Shown here piece by piece: positions 31,419 through 37,539 of a stretch of 37,539 bases of DNA. The stretch spans positions 1 through 37,539 of the forward strand of contig URAM01000020.1 of assembly GCA_900545815.1 (NCBI GenBank), written 5' to 3'. The translations under genes and the position numbers were made by a program. The DNA comes from an uncultured Eubacteriales bacterium. Lineage in GTDB: Bacteria > Bacillota > Clostridia > Oscillospirales > Oscillospiraceae. Within the stretch, counting starts at the first letter, position 1. Each line of letters opens with the position of its first letter. Under the pieces are notes generated by a model. The model saw nothing but the letters and a program-made list of their open reading frames with translations, did no database searches and was not told where the DNA came from.

Positions 31419-31461
31419 ACTCATGCCTCCTTCAAGGAAGTTGAAAACTGATACTATGAAA

Positions 31462-31490
31462 ATTTTATCATCGACCTGTGGAAAAAACAA
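31462..31490 (-). promoter_or_regulatory. Promoter of pgi
   Basis: On the minus strand TTGTTT (31490-31485), 17-base spacer, TAAAAT (31467-31462). Confidence 0.65.
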
Positions 31491-31528
31491 CGGCAATTCT
31501 GCCCATTTTTCCCCGCTCATTCGATTGG

Positions 31529-31560
31529 AAAACGAACCGGCAGATGGATTTCTGCCGGTT
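31529..31560 (-). terminator. Terminator of the D-Ala-D-Ala carboxypeptidase gene
   Basis: AACCGGCAG (31535-31543) pairs with CTGCCGGTT (31552-31560). On the minus strand it is followed by CGTTTTCC. It lies 13 bases after the carboxypeptidase stop. Confidence 0.75.
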
Positions 31561-31573
31561 TCGTATTTTCTCC

Positions 31574-32731
31574 TCATTTCCCTGTCGCCATCCGCCGCCA
31601 CAGGCTGCCGAACATCCCAGAAAAGGTCAGCCGCGGCACCTGGGTCTGGGTCACCACCGGAATGGTCATTCGCTCCTTGCCGTCCACGGACACCACCAAC
31701 TTGCCCACTTCCTGTCCCTGGCTCACTGGCGCCTTCAACGCCTGCTCCAACTGCAATTCGCTGGTCACCTTGCTCCGTTCTTCCTTCTTCACCAGCAGCT
31801 TACCGGTCTGCGCCAGCGCCAATTCCACCTGTTCCGCCTGCCCCAACTGGACGGGCAGGGCGGGCAGGGGCTGTTCCGGCGTCACATCCGCCAAAGCGTA
31901 AGCGCCGAAGCCGTAGTTGAGCAAGGCTTTGGCGGTGTTGAACCGCTCCTTAGAGGTGGGACTGCCCAGCACCACAGCGATCAGTTCCATCCCCTCCCGC
32001 TGGGCAGAGGCGGAGATGCAGTAGCCGGCGGCATCGGTGGAGCCGGTCTTCAGGCCGGTGGCACCATCGTAGTAGTAGATGAGCTTGTTGGTGTTGGCCA
32101 GCTGGAAGGTGCCCTCTCGGATGGAGTCCATCCAGATGCCCACATAATCTCGAATCAGGTCGTACTGCAACAGCTGACGGCTCATGAGGGCGATGTCATA
32201 GGCGCTGGTCACATGGCCTTCGGCAGGCAGGCCGTTGCAGTTGCAGAAGTGGGTGTCTTTCATGCCCAGCTCCTGGGCACGGCGGTTCATCTTTTCCACA
32301 AAGGCGCTCTCGCTCCCGGCGATCTGCTCCGCCAGCGCCACCGCCGCATCGTTCCCCGATGCCACCGCCACAGATTTCAGCAGGTCATGGACGGACATCT
32401 GCTCCCCCTCCGCCAAAAAGACCTGGCTGCCGCCCATGGAGGCAGCATAGGCGGAGCAGGTGACCCTATCCTCCAGGTGCAGCTGCCCCTGTTCGATGGC
32501 TTCCACCACCAGCAGCATGGTCATGATCTTGGTCACCGATGCCGGTTCCCGCTGTTCGTGCTCCGCCTGCTGGTATAACACCGTGCCAGTCTCCCGCTCC
32601 ATCAGGATGACGCTCTTGGCGGACACCTCCACCCCGCTGCTGGACGGTTTCACTGGCTCTGCGGCGTGAGCCGCTGGCATCCCCTGGCTCCATAACAGCG
32701 CAGTCAACACTGCGCATAGCACTCGTTTCAT
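31574..32731 (-). CDS. D-alanyl-D-alanine carboxypeptidase (DacF-like PBP5 family)
   Basis: A 385-residue exported serine DD-peptidase that trims the terminal D-alanine of peptidoglycan stem peptides. The signal peptide (about 1-24) ends PAAHAA. The three active-site motifs are present: Ser65-x-x-Lys68 (SVTK), Ser125-Gly-Asn (SGN) and Lys228-Thr-Gly (KTG). A C-terminal beta domain from about 290 and a final amphipathic helix (FSGMFGSLWRRMATGK) fit membrane attachment as in PBP5 and DacF. GGGGAGGAATT precedes the ATG. DacF is sporulation-linked in B. subtilis; I did not identify a sporulation sigma-factor promoter, so the role could be vegetative. Confidence 0.94.
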   Translation of the reverse strand: MKRVLCAVLTALLWSQGMPAAHAAEPVKPSSSGVEVSAKSVILMERETGTVLYQQAEHEQREPASVTKIMTMLLVVEAIEQGQLHLEDRVTCSAYAASMGGSQVFLAEGEQMSVHDLLKSVAVASGNDAAVALAEQIAGSESAFVEKMNRRAQELGMKDTHFCNCNGLPAEGHVTSAYDIALMSRQLLQYDLIRDYVGIWMDSIREGTFQLANTNKLIYYYDGATGLKTGSTDAAGYCISASAQREGMELIAVVLGSPTSKERFNTAKALLNYGFGAYALADVTPEQPLPALPVQLGQAEQVELALAQTGKLLVKKEERSKVTSELQLEQALKAPVSQGQEVGKLVVSVDGKERMTIPVVTQTQVPRLTFSGMFGSLWRRMATGK

Positions 32732-32810
32732 CGGAATTCCTCCCCTTCGGATGTTATCCTCAGTTTGTGGAGAAATCTGTGGAACTAATCTGGTAAAATT
32801 TTGGATAGCA

Positions 32811-32844
32811 AAACGACAGCCTTGTCATAAGGCTGCCGTTTTTT
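32811..32844. terminator. Bidirectional intrinsic terminator
   Basis: CGACAGCCTT pairs with AAGGCTGCCG around GTCAT. T-runs lie on both sides (AAAACG before and CGTTTTTTG after). It ends the leftward ktr/YwaF-like region just after the stop at 32848. Confidence 0.85.
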
Positions 32845-32847
32845 GCA

Positions 32848-33567
32848 TCATTGTTTTCGTCCCGCCCAAGGCAGGAGCATGACCACCATGACCGCCAATC
32901 CGAAAAGAGCATACCCAGGCAAATACCAGGTTTCCCCTGTGAGGGTCAAAATCCAGGCCAGAGGTGAATGGGGGGAGGCGGCGTTGAGAAAGAGATAGTT
33001 GGTGCCAAAGGTGTGATTAAAGAACCACATAGGCGGCACCAGGACGGCCAGAAAAAGCCAGACCTTCCACAGCGCCCCCAGCCGTGGCCGGATGGTGTGC
33101 TCCACCAGTTGGAGGATGGGAAAGAGGATGAGCAGACCGTGGACGAGAAAGCTGTTCAGGTTCATGAAGTTCCATTGAGGGTAGGCACTCCAATCGGGGA
33201 ACAGCAGCGCCGCTGCTGCACCAGGCAGGCAGAGGGTGTAGATCACCTGCCCCAGCCAATCCCAATGCCGCCAGGCAAAGAGCAGGTAGAGCAGGGGCGC
33301 CAGCTCACACAGGTGGAAGGGTAAACTATACACATTCAAGTGTCCGGTCAGCGCCAGAACCACCTTTTCCACCACGATCATGGCGCAGAGCAGCCAGGGC
33401 ACCGCCCAGGAGATGCGCCGCTGGCGGTAGGCGGGACGCTGGGAGAACCAGAGGGCGGCCAGGATGGTGAAGGCCGAGATACCCACCAGCCAGGCCAGGT
33501 GGACAGAGCCAAAGAGGGAGAAGCCCACATCTTTGGGGAGCTGGGTCTCATAGGTAAAAAAGCGCAC
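32848..33567 (-). CDS. YwaF-like (TIGR02206) integral membrane protein
   Basis: A 239-residue membrane protein with about seven helices, resembling the YwaF/TIGR02206 family of unknown function. The characteristic PFHLCELAPLLYLL motif lies near residues 83-96. Others are VHGLLILFPILQLVEHTIRP near 140-160 and PPMWFFNHTFGTNYLFLNAA near 177-196. The start is a GTG at 33567; GAGAGGAG sits somewhat far upstream (about 12 bases), so translation may be weak. It lies 33 bases after ktrA on the same strand, so it could share the ktr transcript. Confidence 0.85.
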   Translation of the reverse strand: MRFFTYETQLPKDVGFSLFGSVHLAWLVGISAFTILAALWFSQRPAYRQRRISWAVPWLLCAMIVVEKVVLALTGHLNVYSLPFHLCELAPLLYLLFAWRHWDWLGQVIYTLCLPGAAAALLFPDWSAYPQWNFMNLNSFLVHGLLILFPILQLVEHTIRPRLGALWKVWLFLAVLVPPMWFFNHTFGTNYLFLNAASPHSPLAWILTLTGETWYLPGYALFGLAVMVVMLLPWAGRKQ

Positions 33568-33600
33568 CGATCTGGCATCTCCTCTCTATCCCGTCCTATG

Positions 33601-34245
33601 TCACAGGAAGGGACGCATATTTTCCCGGCTGCCCATCAAAAACACCGTCTCCTGCCCCGTAAACTGGTAGTTGGGGTTGACCTCCGGATCAATCTGCTCC
33701 TCTCGCTTGATGGCCAAAATATTCAGGTGATATTTTTTGCGCACCTCCAAGTCCAGGATGCTCTTTCCCACCCATTGGGGCGGAACGGAGGTTTCGTAGA
33801 TGGAATACTCATCGGAGAGTTGGATAAAATCCCGAACGTGGTTGGATGCGTATTTCACTGCCCCGTGGATGGCCATATCCCGCTCCGGATAGATCACCTC
33901 ATCCGCCCCGTTGCGCAGTAAAAACTTGGCGTGGAATTCGCTGGACGCTCGGGCGACGACCAGCTTGGCTCCCGCATCTCTCAGCAAAGCCGTGGTTTCC
34001 AGAGACGCCTGAAAGTCCCCTGCAATGGTGACAATACACACATCAAAATTGCGCACGCCCAGGGTGCGCAAAAACGCCTCGTCTGTGCTGTCGGCGATCT
34101 TGGCGCTGGTCAAGTAGGGCAGACAGTTGTTCACCCGTTCCTCGTCTATATCAATGCCCAGAACCTGGCTCTTCAATTCCTTCATCTTCACGGCCATATG
34201 ATAGCCAAACTGTCCCAACCCAATGAGCAAAACCGTCTTTTCCAT
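33601..34245 (-). CDS. ktrA: Potassium uptake regulatory subunit (KtrA/TrkA, RCK domain)
   Basis: A 214-residue cytosolic gating subunit of a Ktr potassium transporter. The RCK_N Rossmann domain begins LLIGLGQFGYHMA with Gly9-x-Gly11-x-x-Gly14, then VLGIDIDEERVN, where the acidic residue contacts nucleotide. An RCK_C domain spans about 135-214 (DEYSIYETSVPPQWVGKSI through GQETVFLMGS). RCK_C of KtrA-type proteins can bind c-di-AMP. The ATG at 34245 has AAAGGAG upstream; a longer frame reading into ktrB is a shadow. It lies 14 bases after ktrB, so they form one operon. Confidence 0.93.
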   Translation of the reverse strand: MEKTVLLIGLGQFGYHMAVKMKELKSQVLGIDIDEERVNNCLPYLTSAKIADSTDEAFLRTLGVRNFDVCIVTIAGDFQASLETTALLRDAGAKLVVARASSEFHAKFLLRNGADEVIYPERDMAIHGAVKYASNHVRDFIQLSDEYSIYETSVPPQWVGKSILDLEVRKKYHLNILAIKREEQIDPEVNPNYQFTGQETVFLMGSRENMRPFL

Positions 34246-34259
34246 ATGCTTCTCCTTTC

Positions 34260-35594
34260 TTATCCGATGCCGATGGATTCTTCCGGCAGGGTGTAATGCA
34301 ATCGTTTTCCCGTGCCCGACACGGCGTACACCAGGGTCAGGCCGCCTACTCTGCCCAAATACATGAGCAGGATCAAGATGCCCTTGGAGACTGCTCCCAG
34401 CTCCGGCGTGATGCCTAAGGTCAAGCCCACGGTGCCGATGGCGGAGGCGCACTCAAAGAGGGCTTCCTCCATAGTGACCGGCTCCAGCTGGATCAGCGCC
34501 ATGCTGGCAACCAAAAACAAGGTGCCGTAGAGCACAGAGACCACCAGAGTGCGGGTAATGACTTGGGCGGGGATGCGGCGGCCAAAGCAATGAACCTGAT
34601 GATCGCTGGTAAAGGCCGCCCGAAGGGCTAAGAGCAGAATGGCCAGGGTGGTGGTCTTGATGCCGCCGGCAGTAGAAGATGGGGAGCCGCCCACCAGCAT
34701 AAGCAGGATGGTGAGCAGTTTGGAGCCGCCGCTGAGCTGGTTCAAGTCCACATTGTTAAATCCCGCCGTTCGGGGGGAGACAGTCTGAAACAGGGCGGAC
34801 AGCGCCTGTTTTCCAGTGCTCATCCCATTCCAATGGACAAACTCGCAGAGCCAGAACCACAGGAAGGGCAGAATCAGCAGCAGCGCAGTGGTCGTGAGAA
34901 CCACCTTGGTCTGCAAGGTATAATTGCGGAAGTGCCACTGGTTTTTGGCGATGTCGTCCCAGACAAAGAATCCGATGCCGCCTAGCACGATCAGCGCCAT
35001 GACAGTGCCCAGAACCAGCGGGTCATCAGCATACCTGGTCATAGAGGAATAGGGCTGCCAATGCCCCATCAGGTCGAAGCCAGCGTTGCAGAAGGCGGAG
35101 ATGGCGTGGAAGATACTGTACCAAGTGCCGCGGAGCAGGCCATAATCCGGGATAAACCGGATGGCAAAGAGACACGCCCCAATGCCTTCCATCGCTAACA
35201 TGGTGCGCAGAATAAAGCGAAGCATTCGGACGATGCCCCCCAGTTGGGGCGCACCCATGGACTCTTGCAAGAAAAATCGGCTGGAAAGGCCGATTTTCCG
35301 TCCTGCAATCTGATTGAGTGCTACGGCCACGGTCACCACACCCATGCCGCCAATTTGGATGAGGAGCAAAATAATCGCCTGACCAAAGAGACTCCATCCC
35401 GTTGCAGTATCCACGGCAACGAGGCCGGTGACACAGGTGGAGGATGTAGCCGTAAAGAGCGCAGTCAAAAAGGACGCTCCCCCTGGGCCTGGGCTGGCAA
35501 AGGGGAGCATCAAGAGCAGCGTCCCCAACAGGATGATACCGGCAAAGCCCAACAGCACCGCATGGGCGGGCGTCAGGCGAAAGGGCAATTTCAT
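34260..35594 (-). CDS. ktrB: TrkH/KtrB-family potassium transporter
   Basis: A 444-residue membrane subunit of a potassium uptake system with four pore-loop repeats. The selectivity-loop regions are visible: SSTCVTGLVAVDT near residue 51, AISAFCNAGFDLMG near 164-177, SPRTAGFNNVD near 283-293 and ASAIGTVGLTLG near 388-399. Each holds the single conserved glycine. The SGTGKR stretch near the C-terminus is usual. GGAGG precedes the ATG. The partner RCK protein is encoded next. No large c-di-AMP riboswitch fits in the short leader, so control is more likely at the protein level. Confidence 0.94.
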   Translation of the reverse strand: MKLPFRLTPAHAVLLGFAGIILLGTLLLMLPFASPGPGGASFLTALFTATSSTCVTGLVAVDTATGWSLFGQAIILLLIQIGGMGVVTVAVALNQIAGRKIGLSSRFFLQESMGAPQLGGIVRMLRFILRTMLAMEGIGACLFAIRFIPDYGLLRGTWYSIFHAISAFCNAGFDLMGHWQPYSSMTRYADDPLVLGTVMALIVLGGIGFFVWDDIAKNQWHFRNYTLQTKVVLTTTALLLILPFLWFWLCEFVHWNGMSTGKQALSALFQTVSPRTAGFNNVDLNQLSGGSKLLTILLMLVGGSPSSTAGGIKTTTLAILLLALRAAFTSDHQVHCFGRRIPAQVITRTLVVSVLYGTLFLVASMALIQLEPVTMEEALFECASAIGTVGLTLGITPELGAVSKGILILLMYLGRVGGLTLVYAVSGTGKRLHYTLPEESIGIG

Positions 35595-35654
35595 GTCTAT
35601 TCTACCTCCTATCTTTCCGCCGCGCTGGGCAGCGGGGTAGCGCTTATCTATCTC

Positions 35655-35684
35655 ACTATACTACCACAGGGTCTTGGGAATCAA
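35655..35684 (-). promoter_or_regulatory. Promoter of ktrBA
   Basis: On the minus strand TTGATT (35684-35679), 18-base spacer, TATAGT (35660-35655). Confidence 0.65.
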
Positions 35685-35758
35685 GGACAAAAATAGCCAA
35701 GTGTCCTGCACATTCTGCATAAAGATGGCAGAATCCGTTCTTGTTTTCCCCATTTCAG

Positions 35759-35787
35759 TTGACAATCTGGAACCATTCCATTATCAT
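35759..35787 (+). promoter_or_regulatory. Promoter of the MATE leader and gene
   Basis: Perfect TTGACA at 35759-35764, 17-base spacer, TATCAT at 35782-35787. Transcription should start near 35794, leaving a leader of about 164 bases. Confidence 0.8.
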
Positions 35788-35793
35788 AGTGTT

Positions 35794-35957
35794 TGTTCAT
35801 CGGAGGTTTATGCAACCGTAATGCAGACCGGATAAGATGTCACACACAACTATTTCGGAGGGCAAGCGCAGCCGTATCTGGCGCTGCCAGAGTAAGAAAT
35901 AGCCTGTTGTGCGGTTCATTCTTGTCTGGTTTTCCTTTTTGTCAAAAGGAGGTTTTT
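35794..35957 (+). promoter_or_regulatory. Long structured leader of the MATE gene
   Basis: A nested hairpin is visible: CACAAC (35845) with GTTGTG (35906), TATTTC (35851) with GAAATA (35896), and GGCA-A-GCGC (35861) with GCGCTGCC (35881). Near the gene, CCTTTT (35934-35939) can pair with AAAAGG (35944-35949), masking part of the AAAGGAGG ribosome site. Mini-ORFs overlap the hairpin. The layout suggests translational control by leader translation or ligand binding. No known riboswitch class was recognised. Confidence 0.6.
35837..35902 (+). CDS. Candidate 21-residue leader peptide
   Basis: An ATG at 35837 opens 21 codons, MSHTTISEGKRSRIWRCQSK plus a final Lys, rich in Arg and Lys. It is preceded by two tiny ORFs: M-Q-P (35810), whose stop overlaps the next ATG, and M-Q-T-G (35821), whose stop is one base before this ATG. 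CGGAGG at 35801 could load ribosomes for the chain. The peptide covers the 5' arms and most of the 3' arms of the leader hairpin, so its translation would unfold it. The coding status is inferred from position only. Confidence 0.4.
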   Translation: MSHTTISEGKRSRIWRCQSKK

Positions 35958-37271
35958 ATGGATTACTTGACCAGCAGCACCAAGGCACTCTATCGCAAGT
36001 ACCTCATCGCTTCCCTGGGGAGTGCTTTGGTCATCACCATCTACAGCTTTGTGGACACCATCGCCGTGGGACAGTCAGAAGGGCCAGCGGGCACGGCGGC
36101 TATGGCGGTCATCTCGCCCGTCTTTGGCATCCTGGTCTTTTTGGGCATTCTATTTGGCATCGGTGGCTCCGTCCTCATGAACAACGCCAAGGGCGAGGGG
36201 AACGAGGAGAAAGGGAACGCCTATTTCACCATGGCACTGCTGCTGATGATCGGATTTACCGTTCTCACTTGGGTGCTGTTCGCCGTATGCTCGAACCCCA
36301 TCCTCTGCTTTTTCGGCGCCAACGAAGGGTCGCTGCCTGTGGTCATGCACTACGCCAAGTGGCTCATCCGGTTTTGGCCAGTGTTCCCCTTCTCCGTCTT
36401 TCTTGGCGCCTTTGTCCGCAATGACAACGCGCCTGGGTTGGTCATGGCGGGAGTCATCAGCGGCGGCTGCTTCAACGTCTTTGGAGACTGGTTCTTTGTC
36501 TTCCCCCTAGGTATGGGCATGGAGGGTGCCGCCATCGCCACCGTTTTAGGCACGACCCTGCAATGTCTCATCATTTGCAGTCACCTGTTCCGCAAGCGCT
36601 GCAGGCTAAAACTGGCCAAGCCCTTCCGCATGGGGAAGGCTATTCGCAAAATTTTCGTCATCGGTATCGGTGCCAGCCTGCTGGATCTGGGCACGGTGGT
36701 TCTGTCCACCATCACAAACAACCAGATCCTGCGCTATGGCAATGCGGTGGAACTGGCCATTTACGGCGTCATGACCACCATTGCGGCACTGGTACAGGCT
36801 ATGTACTGCGGTGTGGGACAGGCCATACAACCGCTGGTGTCTGCCAATTTCGGCGCAAGGCAAGACGGACGGGTCAGGCAGTTTTTAAAGATGTCTGTGT
36901 TGACCGTGCTCCTCATGGGTGTCCTGTTCACGCTCCTTGCGGAATGTCTGCCTGTGCCCATTATGAAGCTGTTTATGGACGCCACGCCAGAGGTTTTGAC
37001 CACTGCGCCCAATAGTATGCGCCTGTACTCCCTGCTCTATCTGTTTTTGGGGTTCACCGTGTTATCCACCTACTATCTCCAGTCGGTCATGCGGGATCGT
37101 GCCTCCATGACCGTTGGTATCCTGCGCAGTCTGGTCGTCAGCGGACTTTTGCTCTACGTCCTGCCTGTCTTCTGGGGTATCAGCGGGGTGTGGTTGGCGC
37201 TGCCTATTTCGGAATGTGTTGTTGCGGTGCTTGCCGCGTTCTTTCTGGCGGAGCGAAAGGATAAAAAGTGA
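35958..37271 (+). CDS. MATE-family efflux transporter
   Basis: A 437-residue multidrug and toxin extrusion-type membrane protein with twelve predicted helices in two related halves. The first half opens LIASLGSALVITIYSFVDTIAVGQ, where the DT and GQ positions are family hallmarks, followed by FGIGGSVLMNNAKGEGN. The second half opens IFVIGIGASLLDLGTVVLST and has GVGQAIQPLVSANFGARQ, the repeat of the same motif. It should export cationic compounds using sodium or protons. The ATG at 35958 has AAAGGAGG at good spacing. It is a single-gene transcript with a strong promoter and a long leader, which suggests inducible expression. Confidence 0.93.
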   Translation: MDYLTSSTKALYRKYLIASLGSALVITIYSFVDTIAVGQSEGPAGTAAMAVISPVFGILVFLGILFGIGGSVLMNNAKGEGNEEKGNAYFTMALLLMIGFTVLTWVLFAVCSNPILCFFGANEGSLPVVMHYAKWLIRFWPVFPFSVFLGAFVRNDNAPGLVMAGVISGGCFNVFGDWFFVFPLGMGMEGAAIATVLGTTLQCLIICSHLFRKRCRLKLAKPFRMGKAIRKIFVIGIGASLLDLGTVVLSTITNNQILRYGNAVELAIYGVMTTIAALVQAMYCGVGQAIQPLVSANFGARQDGRVRQFLKMSVLTVLLMGVLFTLLAECLPVPIMKLFMDATPEVLTTAPNSMRLYSLLYLFLGFTVLSTYYLQSVMRDRASMTVGILRSLVVSGLLLYVLPVFWGISGVWLALPISECVVAVLAAFFLAERKDKK

Positions 37272-37280
37272 TGCTATAAA

Positions 37281-37315
37281 AAAGATGTGTAATCACTATG
37301 ATTACACATCTTTTT
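37281..37315 (+). terminator. Intrinsic terminator of the MATE gene
   Basis: AAAGATGTGTAATC (37281-37294) pairs with GATTACACATCTTT (37300-37313) and is followed by further T residues. Confidence 0.9.
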
Positions 37316-37353
37316 CATTTCTCATCCCATCATCCCAAAGTTTGATAAAACAG

Positions 37354-37385
37354 AAAACCCCGAAATCATTAGATTTCGGGGAAAA
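37354..37385 (-). terminator. Intrinsic terminator of the tRNA cluster
   Basis: CCCCGAAATC (37358-37367) pairs with GATTTCGGGG (37372-37381). On the minus strand a TTTT run follows. It lies two bases beyond the tRNA-Thr CCA end. Confidence 0.88.
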
Positions 37386-37386
37386 C

Positions 37387-37462
<76 letters not shown>

Positions 37463-37466
37463 AAAT

Positions 37467-37539
37467 TGGCGACCCGGATCGGGCTCGAACCGACGACCTC
37501 TAGCGTGACAGGCTAGCGTTCTAACCAACTGAACTACCG
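37467..37539 (-). tRNA. tRNA-Asp (anticodon GUC), 5' end cut by the window edge
   Basis: Read leftward from the window edge it begins CGGTAGTTCAGTTGG, which lacks the first four acceptor bases. The anticodon arm GCTAGCCTGTCACGCTAGA gives anticodon GUC. The T-loop is normal (TTCGAGC). The 3' strand CCGGGTC is followed by G and an encoded CCA. It lies four bases upstream of tRNA-Thr in the same transcript. Confidence 0.93.

Noticed and set aside
35595..35758. Possible c-di-AMP riboswitch upstream of ktrB
   Set aside because: The predicted leader is only about 55 bases, far too short for that large aptamer, and none of its motifs are visible.

Overview
The window is a chromosomal segment of a GC-rich, spore-former-type Clostridia bacterium, most probably of the Oscillospiraceae/Ruminococcaceae (Flavonifractor, Intestinimonas or Oscillibacter-like). 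The support is the Bacillota-style gene order (glmU-like, prs, pth, mfd, PrsA-like foldase; rpsF-ssb-rpsR), strong AGGAGG ribosome sites, KtrAB-type potassium uptake, ECF vitamin S-components (queT, thiT with a THI box) and a DacF-type carboxypeptidase. No prophage, insertion sequence or CRISPR array was seen. The only recombination gene is one serine recombinase.

Layout. 1-5.7 kb (+): uvrB, uvrA, a small membrane exporter-like protein and a small anchored protein, closed by a terminator. 5.8-7.1 kb: a solitary serine recombinase followed by two copies of a 22-bp repeat, a strong promoter and an unknown small ORF, then tRNA-Leu(UAG) on the minus strand. 7.2-9.2 kb (+): mutY overlapping a PflA-like radical SAM gene. 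9.3-13.9 kb (-): a two-gene membrane operon of unknown role, an EamA transporter, the rpsF-ssb-rpsR operon, queT with a structured leader, and a MntP/YtaF-like exporter. 14.1-16.7 kb (+): HD hydrolase, Nudix ADP-ribose pyrophosphatase and a secreted beta-helix protein. 16.7-19.5 kb: two GNAT genes and a DUF2156 gene on the minus strand around a half-size EamA gene that sits behind a terminator-like leader.

19.7-28.3 kb (+): the conserved housekeeping block. It holds a GlmU-like acetyltransferase whose uridylyltransferase half looks degenerate, then prs, pth, mfd, a parvulin lipoprotein and an HD-domain protein. 28.3-28.5 kb: a compact candidate type I toxin-antitoxin locus. It consists of a 29-codon hydrophobic peptide gene on the minus strand and a convergent antisense RNA with its own near-consensus promoter and terminator. 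This is the most interesting hidden element. 28.6-35.6 kb (-): thiT under a TPP riboswitch with a terminator, a small P-loop protein, pgi, a D-Ala-D-Ala carboxypeptidase, a YwaF-like membrane protein and ktrA/ktrB. 35.8-37.3 kb (+): a MATE efflux gene behind a long structured leader with chained mini-ORFs. The window ends in tRNA-Thr(GGU) and a truncated tRNA-Asp(GUC) on the minus strand.

All family names come from motif recognition by eye. No database search or folding program was run. Promoters and RNA structures were read from consensus spacing and complementarity.
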